NCBI RefSeq assembly: GCF_035581345.1
Contig: NZ_CP141608.1
Span: forward strand, 700,001 to 764,000
Length of the DNA stretch: 64,000 nucleotides
DNA from: Pseudomonas sp. JQ170C
Lineage (GTDB): Bacteria > Pseudomonadota > Gammaproteobacteria > Pseudomonadales > Pseudomonadaceae
Direction: 5' to 3'
Both the position numbers and the translations under genes were made by a program. The notes under the pieces were generated by a model, which was not told the origin of the DNA, ran no database searches, and saw nothing but the letters and a program-made list of their open reading frames with translations. Below, one piece after another: positions 47,478 to 56,439 of the stretch. Every line of letters starts with the position of its first letter. The first letter of the stretch is position 1.

Positions 47478-48602
47478 TTACTTGCGAGCCTTGAGCACCA
47501 CGAACTTGGGCGTGGCCGCCACTTGCTCGACACCACGGAACAAACGCGCCAGCTTGCTGTGGTAGCCCAGGTGTCGGTTGCCGACGATGTACAGCGAGCC
47601 GCCCACCACCAACGCCTCACGGGCTTGCTGGAACATGCGCCAGGCGAGGAAGTCGCCCACCACTTGTTGCTGGTGGAACGGCGGGTTGCACAGCACCACA
47701 TCCAGCGATTGCGCCGGTTGCCCGGCCAGGCCGTCGTCGGCACGTACGCTGACTTCGCGCTCGCCCAGTGCCGCACGCCAGTTTTCCAGGGCCGACTGCG
47801 TGGCCATGTACGACTCATCCACCAGGGTGTAGTGCGCCTGTGGGTTGCTCAGGGCGCTGGCGATGGCCAGTACGCCGTTGCCGCAGCCAAGGTCGGCGAC
47901 CCGGGCCGTGCCCAGGTTGCCCGGCAGGTGCGGCAGGAATGCCCGGGTGCCGATGTCCAGGCCTTCGCGGCAGAACACGTTGGCATGGTTGAGCAGCTCC
48001 AGGCGTGGCGACTCCAGCGCGTAGCGGGTCGGGTAGGGGGAGGTGAATGCCGGCTTGTCCGCGGCGGTGGCAATCAACAGGCGGGCTTTTTTGCGCGCCA
48101 GCGAGGCCTGCACCGGGCCGATGTATTTTTCCAGCAGGTCGCCGGCGGCGCGTGGCAGGTGCTTGATCATCGCCCCGGCAATGACCTGGGCGCCCGGGGC
48201 AAGGTGACCTTGCAGGCGGATCAGTTGCTCTTCGAGCAAGGCCAGGGTCTTGGGTACCCGTACCAGCACACGGTCGAACGGGCCTTGCCACGTGGTATTG
48301 GCCGGGATGAAGGCGACGGCATCGAAGGCCTGGCCGTTGCGCACCAGGTTCTTCTCCAGTGCCAGGTGAGCCAGGTGCGAGTCACCGCTGCTGTGGAGCG
48401 GAAAATGCCGGCTCAGGCTGATCGCCAAGGCCCCGAAGCTGTCATTGAGTACCAGGACCCGGGTCGAGGGCGCCGGTGCCTGCTCGGCCAGGTGTTCCAG
48501 CACGTATTCGTCGGCGGCGTCGAACGCTTGCAAGGGATCGTTGGCTTGCTCGGGCTGGCGTAGCAGGTCGAGTTCGGCAAAAGGGCTGGTCAGCAAGGGC
48601 AT
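47478..48602 (-). CDS. rlmG: 23S rRNA (guanine-1835-N2) methyltransferase
   Basis: 374 residues. LLTSPFAELDLLRQPEQANDPLQAFDAADEYVLEHL at the N-terminus matches RlmG rather than RsmC. Degenerate N-terminal and catalytic C-terminal methyltransferase domains: SAM motif VADLGCGNGVLAIASAL near 235 and the catalytic LCNPPFHQQ near 305. ATG at 48602 (MPLLTSPF); an upstream 32-residue extension has no ribosome site. Single gene on the minus strand, divergent from fpr. Confidence 0.9.
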   Translation of the reverse strand: MPLLTSPFAELDLLRQPEQANDPLQAFDAADEYVLEHLAEQAPAPSTRVLVLNDSFGALAISLSRHFPLHSSGDSHLAHLALEKNLVRNGQAFDAVAFIPANTTWQGPFDRVLVRVPKTLALLEEQLIRLQGHLAPGAQVIAGAMIKHLPRAAGDLLEKYIGPVQASLARKKARLLIATAADKPAFTSPYPTRYALESPRLELLNHANVFCREGLDIGTRAFLPHLPGNLGTARVADLGCGNGVLAIASALSNPQAHYTLVDESYMATQSALENWRAALGEREVSVRADDGLAGQPAQSLDVVLCNPPFHQQQVVGDFLAWRMFQQAREALVVGGSLYIVGNRHLGYHSKLARLFRGVEQVAATPKFVVLKARK

Positions 48603-48820
48603 GGCGTAAGGCTCTGAGGCTATGGCGCGCCGCGCAATTGGCGGCGAGTGACAGGGGCGCAATTCTACAAGGGTTTTGCCAGGCAGGGGCCGATTCACGC
48701 AGGCATCGGCTGATCGGTGGCCGTCAGGGGTGACAGCGAAACGGATGCCACTACAATCCTGCGGTGTTTATCCGGGCCTGTTTGCGCGACACTGGGCGCA
48801 TCTGTTTTTTGGAGGAAGTC

Positions 48821-49597
48821 ATGACTGCCAGCGCTGAAAAGTTCACTCGCCAGACGTTGCTCGACGTCCAGCCGCTGACCCCCAGCCTGTTCAGCCTGCG
48901 TACCAGTCGCGATCCGGGGTTTCGCTTCCGGTCCGGCCAGTTCGCTCGCCTGGGCGTGACCAAGGCCGATGGCAGCGTGGTCTGGCGCGCCTACTCGATG
49001 GTGTCGGCGCCCCACGATGAGCACCTGGATTTCTTTTCCATCGTGGTGCCGGGCGGTGAGTTCACCAGCGAGCTGAGTCGACTGCGCGAGGGCGACAGCC
49101 TGCTGATTGATCGCCAGGCCTTCGGCTTCTTGACCCTGGATCGCTTTGTCGATGGCCGTGACCTGTGGTTGCTGGCCACCGGCACCGGCATTGCACCGTT
49201 CATGTCGATCCTGCAGGACTTCGAGGCGTGGGAGCGTTTCGAGTCGATCAAGCTGGTGTACTCGGTGCGCGAAGCCAAGGAGCTGGCCTACCTGGACCTG
49301 ATCGCAGGCCTTGAGCAGCGCGATTACCTGGCCGAGTACGCGGGCAAGTTGCAGTTCATTCCGGTGGTTACCCGCGAGCAGCACCCGGGTGCCCTCAACG
49401 AACGCATCACGACCCTGATTGAGAACGGCGAGCTGGAGCGGGCCGCCGGGCTGGCACTGACGCCTGAGCACTCGCGGGTGATGCTGTGTGGCAACCCACA
49501 GATGATCGACGACACGCGTCAGGCGCTCAAGCTTCGGGGTTTGAATTTGAGCCTGAGCCGCCGGCCCGGGCAAGTGGCCGTGGAAAACTACTGGTAG
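48821..49597 (+). CDS. fpr: Ferredoxin-NADP+ reductase
   Basis: 258 residues, the usual Pseudomonas Fpr length. FAD site RAYSMVSAP near 53-61 and GEFTSEL near 76, NADP site LLATGTGIAPFMSIL near 110-124, and the C-terminal VENYW with the terminal aromatic that stacks on FAD. Moves electrons between NADPH and ferredoxin or flavodoxin in oxidative stress and Fe-S repair. ATG at 48821 behind GGAGGAAGTC. The stop TAG lies inside a REP element. Confidence 0.95.
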   Translation: MTASAEKFTRQTLLDVQPLTPSLFSLRTSRDPGFRFRSGQFARLGVTKADGSVVWRAYSMVSAPHDEHLDFFSIVVPGGEFTSELSRLREGDSLLIDRQAFGFLTLDRFVDGRDLWLLATGTGIAPFMSILQDFEAWERFESIKLVYSVREAKELAYLDLIAGLEQRDYLAEYAGKLQFIPVVTREQHPGALNERITTLIENGELERAAGLALTPEHSRVMLCGNPQMIDDTRQALKLRGLNLSLSRRPGQVAVENYW

Positions 49598-49663
49598 GAG
49601 CGGGCTTGCCCCGCGATGCGATGTGGCTGACAGACCGCAATCGCGGGGCAAGCCCGCTCCTAC
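49594..49663. repeat. REP element pair overlapping the fpr stop
   Basis: Inverted REP cores about 24 nt apart; the TAG in GGTAGGAGCGGG is the stop codon of fpr. Confidence 0.85.
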
Positions 49664-49667
49664 AATG

Positions 49668-49694
49668 AAAAACGGCGCCATTGGCGCCGTTTTT
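49668..49694. terminator. Bidirectional terminator between fpr and mscL
   Basis: AAAAACGGCGCCA / TTGGCGCCGTTTTT: a GC stem flanked by A and T runs, working for both convergent genes. Confidence 0.9.
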
Positions 49695-49702
49695 CTTTGG
49701 AT

Positions 49703-50116
49703 TCAGGGTTGCCGATTCTGCGACTTGAGCAGGTCGCGGATCTCGGTGAGCAGCTCTTCTTCCTTGGTGGGGACCGGTGGCAGGCTAGGCGCCTCGGCTT
49801 CTTCACGCTTGAGGCGGTTGATTACCTTGACGCCCATGAAGATTGCGAACGCGACGATGACGAAGTCCAGCACAGTCTGGATGAACTTGCCGTAGGCCAG
49901 CATCACGGCCGGGACGTCACCTTCGGCCGCCTTGAGGGTAATGGCCAGGTCACTGAAGTCCACGCCACCGATCAGCAAACCGATTGGCGGCATCACCACA
50001 TCGCCTACAAAGGATGAAACGATTTTGCCGAAGGCCGCGCCGATGATGATACCGACGGCCATGTCGACCACGTTGCCTTTGACCGCGAAGGCCTTGAATT
50101 CACTGAGCACGCCCAT
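49703..50116 (-). CDS. mscL: Large-conductance mechanosensitive channel
   Basis: 137 residues. Pore helix [41 protein letters not shown] near 14-54, second helix [20 protein letters not shown] near 85-105, and a charged C-terminal bundle helix. Opens under membrane tension to release solutes during osmotic downshock. ATG at 50116 behind AAGGAATAAACC. Divergent from radA. Confidence 0.97.
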   Translation of the reverse strand: MGVLSEFKAFAVKGNVVDMAVGIIIGAAFGKIVSSFVGDVVMPPIGLLIGGVDFSDLAITLKAAEGDVPAVMLAYGKFIQTVLDFVIVAFAIFMGVKVINRLKREEAEAPSLPPVPTKEEELLTEIRDLLKSQNRQP

Positions 50117-50291
50117 GGTTTATTCCTTGTAACAGATGAGGTTGGTAGGCGAAGTGTAAATCAGCTATGCGCTTCATGCTCCGCGCTGCTGCAACAGACT
50201 GCGTTTATATCCAATAGTTTTGTCGATTTCTGTGGCGGCCCAGGTCACCCCGGTCGGCTATCATGGTCCCTTTTTCCAGAGGACCGTCCCC

Positions 50292-51659
50292 ATGGCCAAG
50301 GCCAAGCGCATGTACGGCTGCACTGAGTGCGGCGCCACCTTTCCCAAGTGGGCTGGGCAATGTGGCGAATGCGGGGCCTGGAACACCCTGGTCGAAACCG
50401 TGCTGGAAAGCGGCGCAGCCGCGGCGCCCAGCGGTCGTACCGGCTGGGCCGGGCAGCAGGCGCAGATCAAGACGCTGGCCGAGGTCAGCATCGAGGAAAT
50501 CCCGCGCTTCAGCACCGCCAGCGCCGAGCTGGACCGGGTGCTCGGCGGTGGCCTGGTCGACGGCTCCGTGGTGTTGATCGGCGGTGACCCAGGCATCGGC
50601 AAGTCGACGATCCTGCTGCAGACCCTGTGTGCCATCGCCACGCGCATGCCGGCGCTGTACGTCACCGGTGAGGAGTCCCAGCAGCAGGTGGCCATGCGCG
50701 CACGGCGCCTGGGGCTGCCCCAGGACCAGTTGCGGGTCATGACCGAAACCTGCATCGAAACCATCATCGCCACGGCGCGGGTGGAAAAGCCCAAGGTCAT
50801 GGTGATCGACTCGATCCAGACCATCTTCACCGAGCAACTGCAATCGGCACCGGGCGGGGTTTCCCAGGTGCGGGAAAGCGCCGCCTTGCTGGTGCGTTAC
50901 GCCAAGCAGAGTGGCACGGCGATCTTCCTTGTCGGTCATGTGACCAAGGAGGGCGCGCTGGCCGGCCCTCGGGTGCTGGAGCACATGGTCGACACCGTGC
51001 TGTATTTCGAGGGTGAGTCCGATGGCCGCCTGCGTTTGCTGCGGGCGGTGAAGAACCGCTTCGGCGCGGTCAATGAGCTGGGCGTGTTCGGCATGACCGA
51101 CCGTGGCCTCAAGGAAGTCTCCAACCCCTCGGCGATCTTCCTCACCCGCGCCCAGGAGGAAGTCCCCGGCAGCGTGGTCATGGCCACCTGGGAAGGTACC
51201 CGGCCGATGCTGGTGGAAGTCCAGGCGCTGGTCGATGACAGTCATTTGTCCAACCCCCGGCGGGTCACCCTGGGCCTGGACCAGAATCGCCTGGCCATGC
51301 TGCTGGCGGTACTGCACCGCCACGGCGGCATCCCGACCCATGACCAGGACGTGTTCCTCAACGTGGTGGGCGGGGTCAAGGTACTGGAGACCGCCTCGGA
51401 CCTGGCATTGATGGCGGCGATCATGTCCAGCCTGCGTAACCGTCCGTTGGACAACGGCCTGCTGGTGTTCGGCGAGGTGGGCTTGTCTGGTGAGGTGCGC
51501 CCGGTGCCCAGCGGCCAGGAGCGTTTGAAGGAAGCGGCCAAGCATGGCTTCAAGCGGGCCATCGTGCCCAAGGGCAACGCCCCCAAGGAGGCCCCGGCCG
51601 GCCTTCAGGTGATTGCCGTGACCCGGCTTGAGCAGGCGCTGGACGCGCTGTTCGAGTAG
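50292..51659 (+). CDS. radA: DNA repair protein RadA
   Basis: 455 residues. N-terminal zinc finger C-x2-C ... C-x2-C (MYGCTECGA, QCGECGAW), Walker A GGDPGIGKSTILLQ near 96, the RadA-specific KNRFGAVNELGVF near 255, and a C-terminal Lon-like domain. A hexameric helicase that helps branch migration in recombination and works with RecA; the RecBCD genes are in the same window but not linked. ATG at 50292 chosen so the protein begins MAKAKRMYGC; the frame extends upstream but without conserved residues. Confidence 0.96.
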   Translation: MAKAKRMYGCTECGATFPKWAGQCGECGAWNTLVETVLESGAAAAPSGRTGWAGQQAQIKTLAEVSIEEIPRFSTASAELDRVLGGGLVDGSVVLIGGDPGIGKSTILLQTLCAIATRMPALYVTGEESQQQVAMRARRLGLPQDQLRVMTETCIETIIATARVEKPKVMVIDSIQTIFTEQLQSAPGGVSQVRESAALLVRYAKQSGTAIFLVGHVTKEGALAGPRVLEHMVDTVLYFEGESDGRLRLLRAVKNRFGAVNELGVFGMTDRGLKEVSNPSAIFLTRAQEEVPGSVVMATWEGTRPMLVEVQALVDDSHLSNPRRVTLGLDQNRLAMLLAVLHRHGGIPTHDQDVFLNVVGGVKVLETASDLALMAAIMSSLRNRPLDNGLLVFGEVGLSGEVRPVPSGQERLKEAAKHGFKRAIVPKGNAPKEAPAGLQVIAVTRLEQALDALFE

Positions 51660-51675
51660 TCGCCCGAATCGCACA

Positions 51676-51706
51676 AACAAAAAGGGCCGGTGATGCGCAC
51701 CGGCCC
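51676..51706 (-). terminator. Terminator of the NCS2 permease gene
   Basis: GGGCCGGTG / CACCGGCCC hairpin with A-rich sequence (ACAAACAAAAA) on its left, which reads as a U-run on the minus strand. It may also slow radA transcripts. Confidence 0.75.
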
Positions 51707-51729
51707 AGCTTCAATGGCCTTGGGAAAGA

Positions 51730-53250
51730 TCAGTGTTCCGAGACGGCCTCTCGGCGCACAGGTGGCTCCCCGTGCTCCCCTTCACCCATCACAGGCACTT
51801 CCTTGCCTTCGGCATTGAACAGCTTGCCATCCTCGAAGTAGTCACCGTCACGCAGGGCGGAGATGTCCGAGTAATGGATGGTGCGTTCGTAGGCGGCGGC
51901 GAACACCGACTGCTGATCCGAGTTGCCGGCCGTGAAGTGGTTGAACACCAGGTTCAGGACGATGGCCATGATCGCAGCCGAGCTGATGCCGGAGTGGAAG
52001 ATGGTCTCGAACCAGTTGGGGAACTGCGCGTAGAAGTTCGGTGCGGCGATCGGGATCATGCCAAAGCCCAGGGAGGCGGCGACGATGATCAGGTTGACGT
52101 TGTTCTTGTAGCTGACCTTGGACAGGGTACGGATACCACTGGCCGCCACGGTACCGAACAGGACGATACCGGCGCCACCGAGTACCGAGGTCGGCACTGC
52201 GGCAATCACGCGGCCCATGATCGGCAGCAGGCCGAGCACTACCAGGATGACACCGCCGGTGGCGACCACATAGCGGCTCTTGACCCCGGTCACGGCGACC
52301 AGGCCGACGTTCTGGGCGAAGGCGCTCTGGGTGAAGGAGCCGAAGATCGGTGCCAGGATGCTGGACGCCATGTCGGCGCGCAGGCCGTTGCCCAGGCGCT
52401 TGGAGTCGACTTTGGTGTCGATGATTTCACCCACGGCGAGGATGTCTGCCGAGGTTTCCACCAGGGTCACCATGATCACGATGCACATCGACAGGATCGC
52501 GGCGATGTGGAAGGTCGGCATGCCGAAGTGGAAGGGCGTCGGGAAAGCCACCAGCGGGCCTTCGAGCACCTTGCTGAAGTCAGCCATGCCCAGCGACCAG
52601 GCGATCAGGGTACCGATGACCATGGCCAGCAGGATCGACAGGCGCGAGATGGTCGCGCTGCCCAGTTTGCTCAGCACCAGAACGATGACGAAGGTCAGCG
52701 CTGCCAGGCCGATGTTGGCCATGCTGCCGAAGTCCGGGGCTTTGCTGTTGCCGCCCATGACCCAGCGTGCGGCGACGGGCATCAGGGTCAGGCCGATGGT
52801 GGTGATGACGATACCGGTCACCAGCGGCGGGAAGTATTTGGTGATGCGCGAGAACACCGGCGTGATCAGAAACCCGAGGAAGGACGCCGCCATGACCGCA
52901 CCCAGTACGCCGGGCAGGCCGCCACCGCCTTCACTGCTGAGAATCGCACCCATGGTTGCCACACCAGCGAACGAAACCCCTTGCACCAGCGGCAGCTGGC
53001 AACCGAAGAACGGCAGGCCGAGGGTCTGCAACAGGGTGGCCAGACCACCGGCAAACAGCGATGCGGCGATCAGCAGGCCGATTTCCGCCGGTGTCAGGCC
53101 AGCGGCCTGTCCGAGGATCAGGGGAACGGCAACGATACCGCCGTACATGGTCAGAACGTGCTGCAGGCCGTACGCCAGGTTTGCACCTAGGCCCAGATTT
53201 TCGTCTTCGGGACGTGGGGCTGAAGACGTGCTAGGGGAGGACGTATTCAT
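51730..53250 (-). CDS. NCS2 xanthine/uracil-type permease
   Basis: 506 residues with about 14 membrane segments. The family signature QNVGLVAVTGVKSRYVVATGG (about 320-340) with Gln-Asn at its start is the NAT motif seen in xanthine and urate permeases, and PLVQGVSFAGVATMGAIL near 88-105 is also conserved. Imports a purine base or urate by proton symport; xanthine or urate is favoured over uracil by the motif but not proved. ATG at 53250. A GntR-type palindrome and a CA motif lie upstream. Confidence 0.9.
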   Translation of the reverse strand: MNTSSPSTSSAPRPEDENLGLGANLAYGLQHVLTMYGGIVAVPLILGQAAGLTPAEIGLLIAASLFAGGLATLLQTLGLPFFGCQLPLVQGVSFAGVATMGAILSSEGGGGLPGVLGAVMAASFLGFLITPVFSRITKYFPPLVTGIVITTIGLTLMPVAARWVMGGNSKAPDFGSMANIGLAALTFVIVLVLSKLGSATISRLSILLAMVIGTLIAWSLGMADFSKVLEGPLVAFPTPFHFGMPTFHIAAILSMCIVIMVTLVETSADILAVGEIIDTKVDSKRLGNGLRADMASSILAPIFGSFTQSAFAQNVGLVAVTGVKSRYVVATGGVILVVLGLLPIMGRVIAAVPTSVLGGAGIVLFGTVAASGIRTLSKVSYKNNVNLIIVAASLGFGMIPIAAPNFYAQFPNWFETIFHSGISSAAIMAIVLNLVFNHFTAGNSDQQSVFAAAYERTIHYSDISALRDGDYFEDGKLFNAEGKEVPVMGEGEHGEPPVRREAVSEH

Positions 53251-53269
53251 GGGGCAGGGTCTCTGTGTT

Positions 53270-53277
53270 TTATTTTT
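53270..53277 (-). promoter_or_regulatory. Hfq/Crc CA motif before the NCS2 permease gene
   Basis: Coding-strand AAAAATAA, a fit to AAnAAnAA, 20-27 nt upstream of the ATG at 53250. Confidence 0.4.
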
Positions 53278-53319
53278 GTGGGGCTACTGTAGACATTTCC
53301 TACAGTCGAAAGCCAGCGC

Positions 53320-53333
53320 AATTGTATACAATT
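53320..53333. promoter_or_regulatory. GntR-type palindrome upstream of the NCS2 permease gene
   Basis: AATTGTATACAATT, a perfect 14-bp palindrome of the TTGTATACAA type bound by FadR-subfamily GntR regulators. About 70 nt before the permease start. No gntR gene is in the window. Confidence 0.6.
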
Positions 53334-53524
53334 TTTAGATTGGCATAGGAACAGTAAGGCTATCCGTTTGGGTCCATTACTCAATGCAGGTATCGTTCCA
53401 ACGCCCAGGCGCAGGCCTCGCAGGGCTGCGTGAAAGGTGACATTCGGTGGAAAAAAACTGTCCAAGTGGACAGAAAAAGAGAGAAGCCTGCCAGGAAGGG
53501 AAGTAGATAGCAGGCTAATAGATT

Positions 53525-53890
53525 CTAAACTTCGATCAGTTCTCGCAGTTCGCGCATCATTTCGGTGCTGTCGGCCAGGTTCAATTCCACCAGACGGTGC
53601 AAATGGGTCATCGAATCAATGTCGATGTGCAGGCAGATGAAGCCGAGCTGGTCGGACTCTTCATGGCGCAGTTCAACCTGCATGCAGACTTTTTCCAGGT
53701 CGCCCAAGTGAACAATGGCCTCGAAGTCCTGGGTCAGGTCGGCATCCCAGGGCTCGGGCCGTTCAACCAGCATGCCCTTGAGTGAAAGGTCGATCAGGGT
53801 CACGGGCCAGCAGCGCTCGCCCTGGCACAACTCGGTGGGCGCATCGAAGGCCACACGCTGAAAACGTCGACGTTCTTGGTGGTCGCTCAT
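53525..53890 (-). CDS. mapZ: PilZ-domain c-di-GMP receptor, MapZ ortholog
   Basis: 121 residues, a single PilZ domain. The c-di-GMP-binding residues are seen in ERRRFQRVAF (RxxxR, near 6-15) and LIDLSLKGMLV (DxSxxG, near 32-42). Similar along its length to P. aeruginosa PA4608/MapZ, including the C-terminal HIDIDSMTHLHRLVELNLAD. In P. aeruginosa MapZ binds the chemotaxis methyltransferase CheR1 when loaded with c-di-GMP and changes receptor methylation. The gene lies near cstA, as in that species. ATG at 53890. Confidence 0.88.
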   Translation of the reverse strand: MSDHQERRRFQRVAFDAPTELCQGERCWPVTLIDLSLKGMLVERPEPWDADLTQDFEAIVHLGDLEKVCMQVELRHEESDQLGFICLHIDIDSMTHLHRLVELNLADSTEMMRELRELIEV

Positions 53891-54051
53891 GATCGGGCAC
53901 TCCGGGGTTCTTCCTGACTATAGCTCAGGCCTTGCCAAGGCCTGCGCATGGGCGCATAACAACAGCTGCCCATACCGCGTTGAGGGCTCTAGACCAACGT
54001 GGGGGCTGGCCTTTCCTGCCAGTATCGCTAGACTCCAATGGCTGTCTTTTA

Positions 54052-54063
54052 TCCACTAGTGGA
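54052..54063. promoter_or_regulatory. 12-bp palindrome over the cstA ribosome site
   Basis: TCCACTAGTGGA, perfect palindrome ending 8 nt before the cstA ATG and including its GGA ribosome site. Could bind a dimeric regulator or be chance. Confidence 0.3.
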
Positions 54064-54071
54064 AGCAAACC

Positions 54072-56138
54072 ATGAACAACAATAATAGCCTGCTACGCCA
54101 CATTCCGTGGCTGGCGCTGGCAGTCATAGGGGCCTGTGCGCTGGGTGTGGTAGCCCTGCGTCGTGGCGAGGCCATCAACGCCTTGTGGATCGTGGTCGCG
54201 TCGGTCGCCATCTACCTGGTCGCCTATCGCTACTACAGCCTGTTCATCGCCACCAAGGTGATGCAGCTGGACCCGCGCCGGGCCACCCCGGCGGTGCTCA
54301 ACAACGATGGTCTGGACTATGTGCCGACCAACAAACACATTCTTTTCGGTCACCACTTTGCCGCCATCGCTGGCGCCGGCCCCCTGGTCGGTCCGGTCCT
54401 GGCCGCGCAAATGGGCTACCTGCCCGGCACGCTCTGGCTGATCGCCGGCGTGGTGCTGGCCGGTGCGGTACAGGACTTCATGATCCTGTTCCTGTCCACC
54501 CGCCGCAACGGTCGCTCCCTGGGTGACATGGTCCGCGAGGAAATGGGCCGTATCCCGGGCACCATCGCCCTGTTCGGCTGCTTCCTGATCATGATCATCA
54601 TCCTCGCGGTGCTGGCGCTGATCGTGGTCAAGGCCCTGGCCGAGAGCCCGTGGGGCATGTTCACGGTGATGGCGACCATCCCGATCGCGATGTTCATGGG
54701 CATTTATATGCGCTACATCCGCCCGGGCCGCATCGGTGAGATCTCGCTGATGGGCGTGGTGCTGCTGTTGCTGTCGATCTGGCTGGGGGGCCAGGTTGCC
54801 GCCGATCCGGTCTGGGGCCCGGCCTTCACCTTCACCGGTGTGCAGATCACCTGGATGCTGGTGGGCTACGGCTTTGTTGCCGCCGTACTGCCGGTCTGGC
54901 TGGTACTGGCGCCGCGTGACTACCTGTCCACCTTCCTCAAGATCGGCACCATCGTCGGCCTGGCCATCGGTATCCTGATCATCGCGCCCGAGCTGAAAAT
55001 GCCGGCGCTGACCCAGTTCACCGACGGCACCGGCCCGGTCTGGAAGGGCACCCTGTTCCCGTTCCTGTTCATCACCATTGCCTGCGGCGCGGTGTCGGGC
55101 TTCCACGCACTGATTTCCTCGGGCACCACGCCCAAGCTGCTGGATAACGAAACCAACGCCCGCTACATCGGTTACGGCGGCATGCTGATGGAGTCGTTCG
55201 TCGCCATCATGGCCATGGTTGCCGCTTCGGTGATCGAGCCTGGCGTGTACTTCGCCATGAACAGCCCGGCTGCGGTAGTCGGTTCCGATGTGGTCAGCGT
55301 GGCCCAGACGGTCAGCAGCTGGGGCTTCACCATTACCCCGGACGCCCTTGAGGCGGTCGCCAGGGACATCGGCGAGCACACCATCCTGGCCCGTGCCGGG
55401 GGTGCGCCGACCCTGGCGGTCGGTATCGCGCAGATCCTGCACCAGGTGCTGCCGGGTGAAAACACCATGGCGTTCTGGTACCACTTCGCGATCCTGTTCG
55501 AGGCGCTGTTCATCCTCACCGCCGTGGACGCCGGTACCCGTGCCGGGCGCTTCATGCTCCAGGACCTGCTGGGCAGCTTCGTTCCAGCCCTCAAGCGTAC
55601 CGAGTCGTGGGGTGCCAACCTGCTCGCGACCGCAGGCTGCGTGGCCCTCTGGGGTTACCTGCTGTACCAGGGCGTGATCGATCCGCTGGGTGGCATCAAC
55701 ACCTTGTGGCCGCTGTTCGGTATCTCCAACCAGATGCTGGCCGGTATCGCGCTGATGCTCGGCACCGTGGTCCTGATCAAGATGAAGCGCCAGCGCTACA
55801 TGTGGGTCACCCTGCTGCCGGCGGTATGGCTGCTGATCTGCACCACCACCGCGGGCTTCATCAAGCTGTTCGATCCGAACCCGGCGGTCGGCTTCCTGGC
55901 CCTGGCCAACAAGTACAGCACCGCGCTCGACGCCGGTCAGGTACTGGCCCCGGCCAAGGACATCGGCCAGATGCAGCACGTGATCTTCAACGCGTACACC
56001 AACGCAGCCCTGACCGGCCTGTTCCTGCTCGTGGTCTTCAGCATTCTGTTCTTTGCCCTCAAGGTCGGTATCGCCGCCCTGAACAAAAAAGAGCGGACTG
56101 ACAAAGAGTCCCCGTTCCAGGCCCTGCCGGATGCGTAA
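54072..56138 (+). CDS. cstA: Carbon starvation protein CstA, pyruvate/peptide transporter family
   Basis: 688 residues, about 16-18 membrane segments. The N-terminal half has the CstA core: YVPTNKHILFGHHFAAIAGAGPLVGPVLAAQMGYLPG (near 77-115) and VQDFMILFLSTRRNGRSLGDMVREEMG. E. coli homologues CstA and BtsT (YjiY) take up peptides or pyruvate during carbon limitation. ATG at 54072. A CA motif directly follows the start codon. YbdD is 18 nt downstream. Confidence 0.94.
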   Translation: MNNNNSLLRHIPWLALAVIGACALGVVALRRGEAINALWIVVASVAIYLVAYRYYSLFIATKVMQLDPRRATPAVLNNDGLDYVPTNKHILFGHHFAAIAGAGPLVGPVLAAQMGYLPGTLWLIAGVVLAGAVQDFMILFLSTRRNGRSLGDMVREEMGRIPGTIALFGCFLIMIIILAVLALIVVKALAESPWGMFTVMATIPIAMFMGIYMRYIRPGRIGEISLMGVVLLLLSIWLGGQVAADPVWGPAFTFTGVQITWMLVGYGFVAAVLPVWLVLAPRDYLSTFLKIGTIVGLAIGILIIAPELKMPALTQFTDGTGPVWKGTLFPFLFITIACGAVSGFHALISSGTTPKLLDNETNARYIGYGGMLMESFVAIMAMVAASVIEPGVYFAMNSPAAVVGSDVVSVAQTVSSWGFTITPDALEAVARDIGEHTILARAGGAPTLAVGIAQILHQVLPGENTMAFWYHFAILFEALFILTAVDAGTRAGRFMLQDLLGSFVPALKRTESWGANLLATAGCVALWGYLLYQGVIDPLGGINTLWPLFGISNQMLAGIALMLGTVVLIKMKRQRYMWVTLLPAVWLLICTTTAGFIKLFDPNPAVGFLALANKYSTALDAGQVLAPAKDIGQMQHVIFNAYTNAALTGLFLLVVFSILFFALKVGIAALNKKERTDKESPFQALPDA
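54075..54087 (+). promoter_or_regulatory. Hfq/Crc CA motif at the cstA start
   Basis: AACAACAATAATA directly after the ATG, containing AACAACAA, the strongest fit to AAnAAnAA in the window. Confidence 0.6.
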
Positions 56139-56156
56139 CCTTCGAGGAATGCAGTG

Positions 56157-56354
56157 ATGTTCAACGATCTCGGTCGACTGGGTAAGTACCTGGGGCAGGC
56201 AGCCCGCCTGATGGTCGGCATGCCCGACTACGACAATTACGTCGAGCATATGCAGACCAAGCACCCGGACAAGCCGGTGATGAGCTACGAGGCGTTCTTC
56301 CGCGAGCGCCAGGAAGCCCGTTACGGCGGCAAGGGTGGGCCCAAGTGCTGTTGA
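56157..56354 (+). CDS. ybdD: YbdD/YjiX family small protein
   Basis: 65 residues (DUF466). [37 protein letters not shown] and the Cys-rich end GGKGGPKCC are the family pattern. It nearly always follows cstA or btsT and is needed for or modulates pyruvate uptake in E. coli. ATG at 56157; GTG 56154 is equally close to GAGG. Confidence 0.9.
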   Translation: MFNDLGRLGKYLGQAARLMVGMPDYDNYVEHMQTKHPDKPVMSYEAFFRERQEARYGGKGGPKCC

Positions 56355-56380
56355 ACCACAGTCACTGACGGCGCTAGAAC

Positions 56381-56412
56381 CTGTGGGAGCCCGGCTTGCC
56401 GAGCTCCCACAG
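56381..56412 (+). terminator. Hairpin after ybdD
   Basis: CTGTGGGAGC / GCTCCCACAG, a 10-bp perfect stem with a 12-nt loop CCGGCTTGCCGA that itself holds a CGGC/GCCG pair. Resembles a decayed REP. T-run is weak (TCATTTTC). Confidence 0.5.
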
Positions 56413-56439
56413 TCATTTTCAGCTCAGGAGATTTTCCGT

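Noticed and set aside
53247..53465. 72-codon minus-strand frame upstream of the NCS2 permease gene
   Set aside because: It covers the promoter region with the GntR palindrome, lacks a ribosome site and shows no conserved sequence.
54093..56264. 723-codon open frame antisense to cstA
   Set aside because: Reverse shadow of a membrane protein gene; low-complexity charged sequence without motifs.
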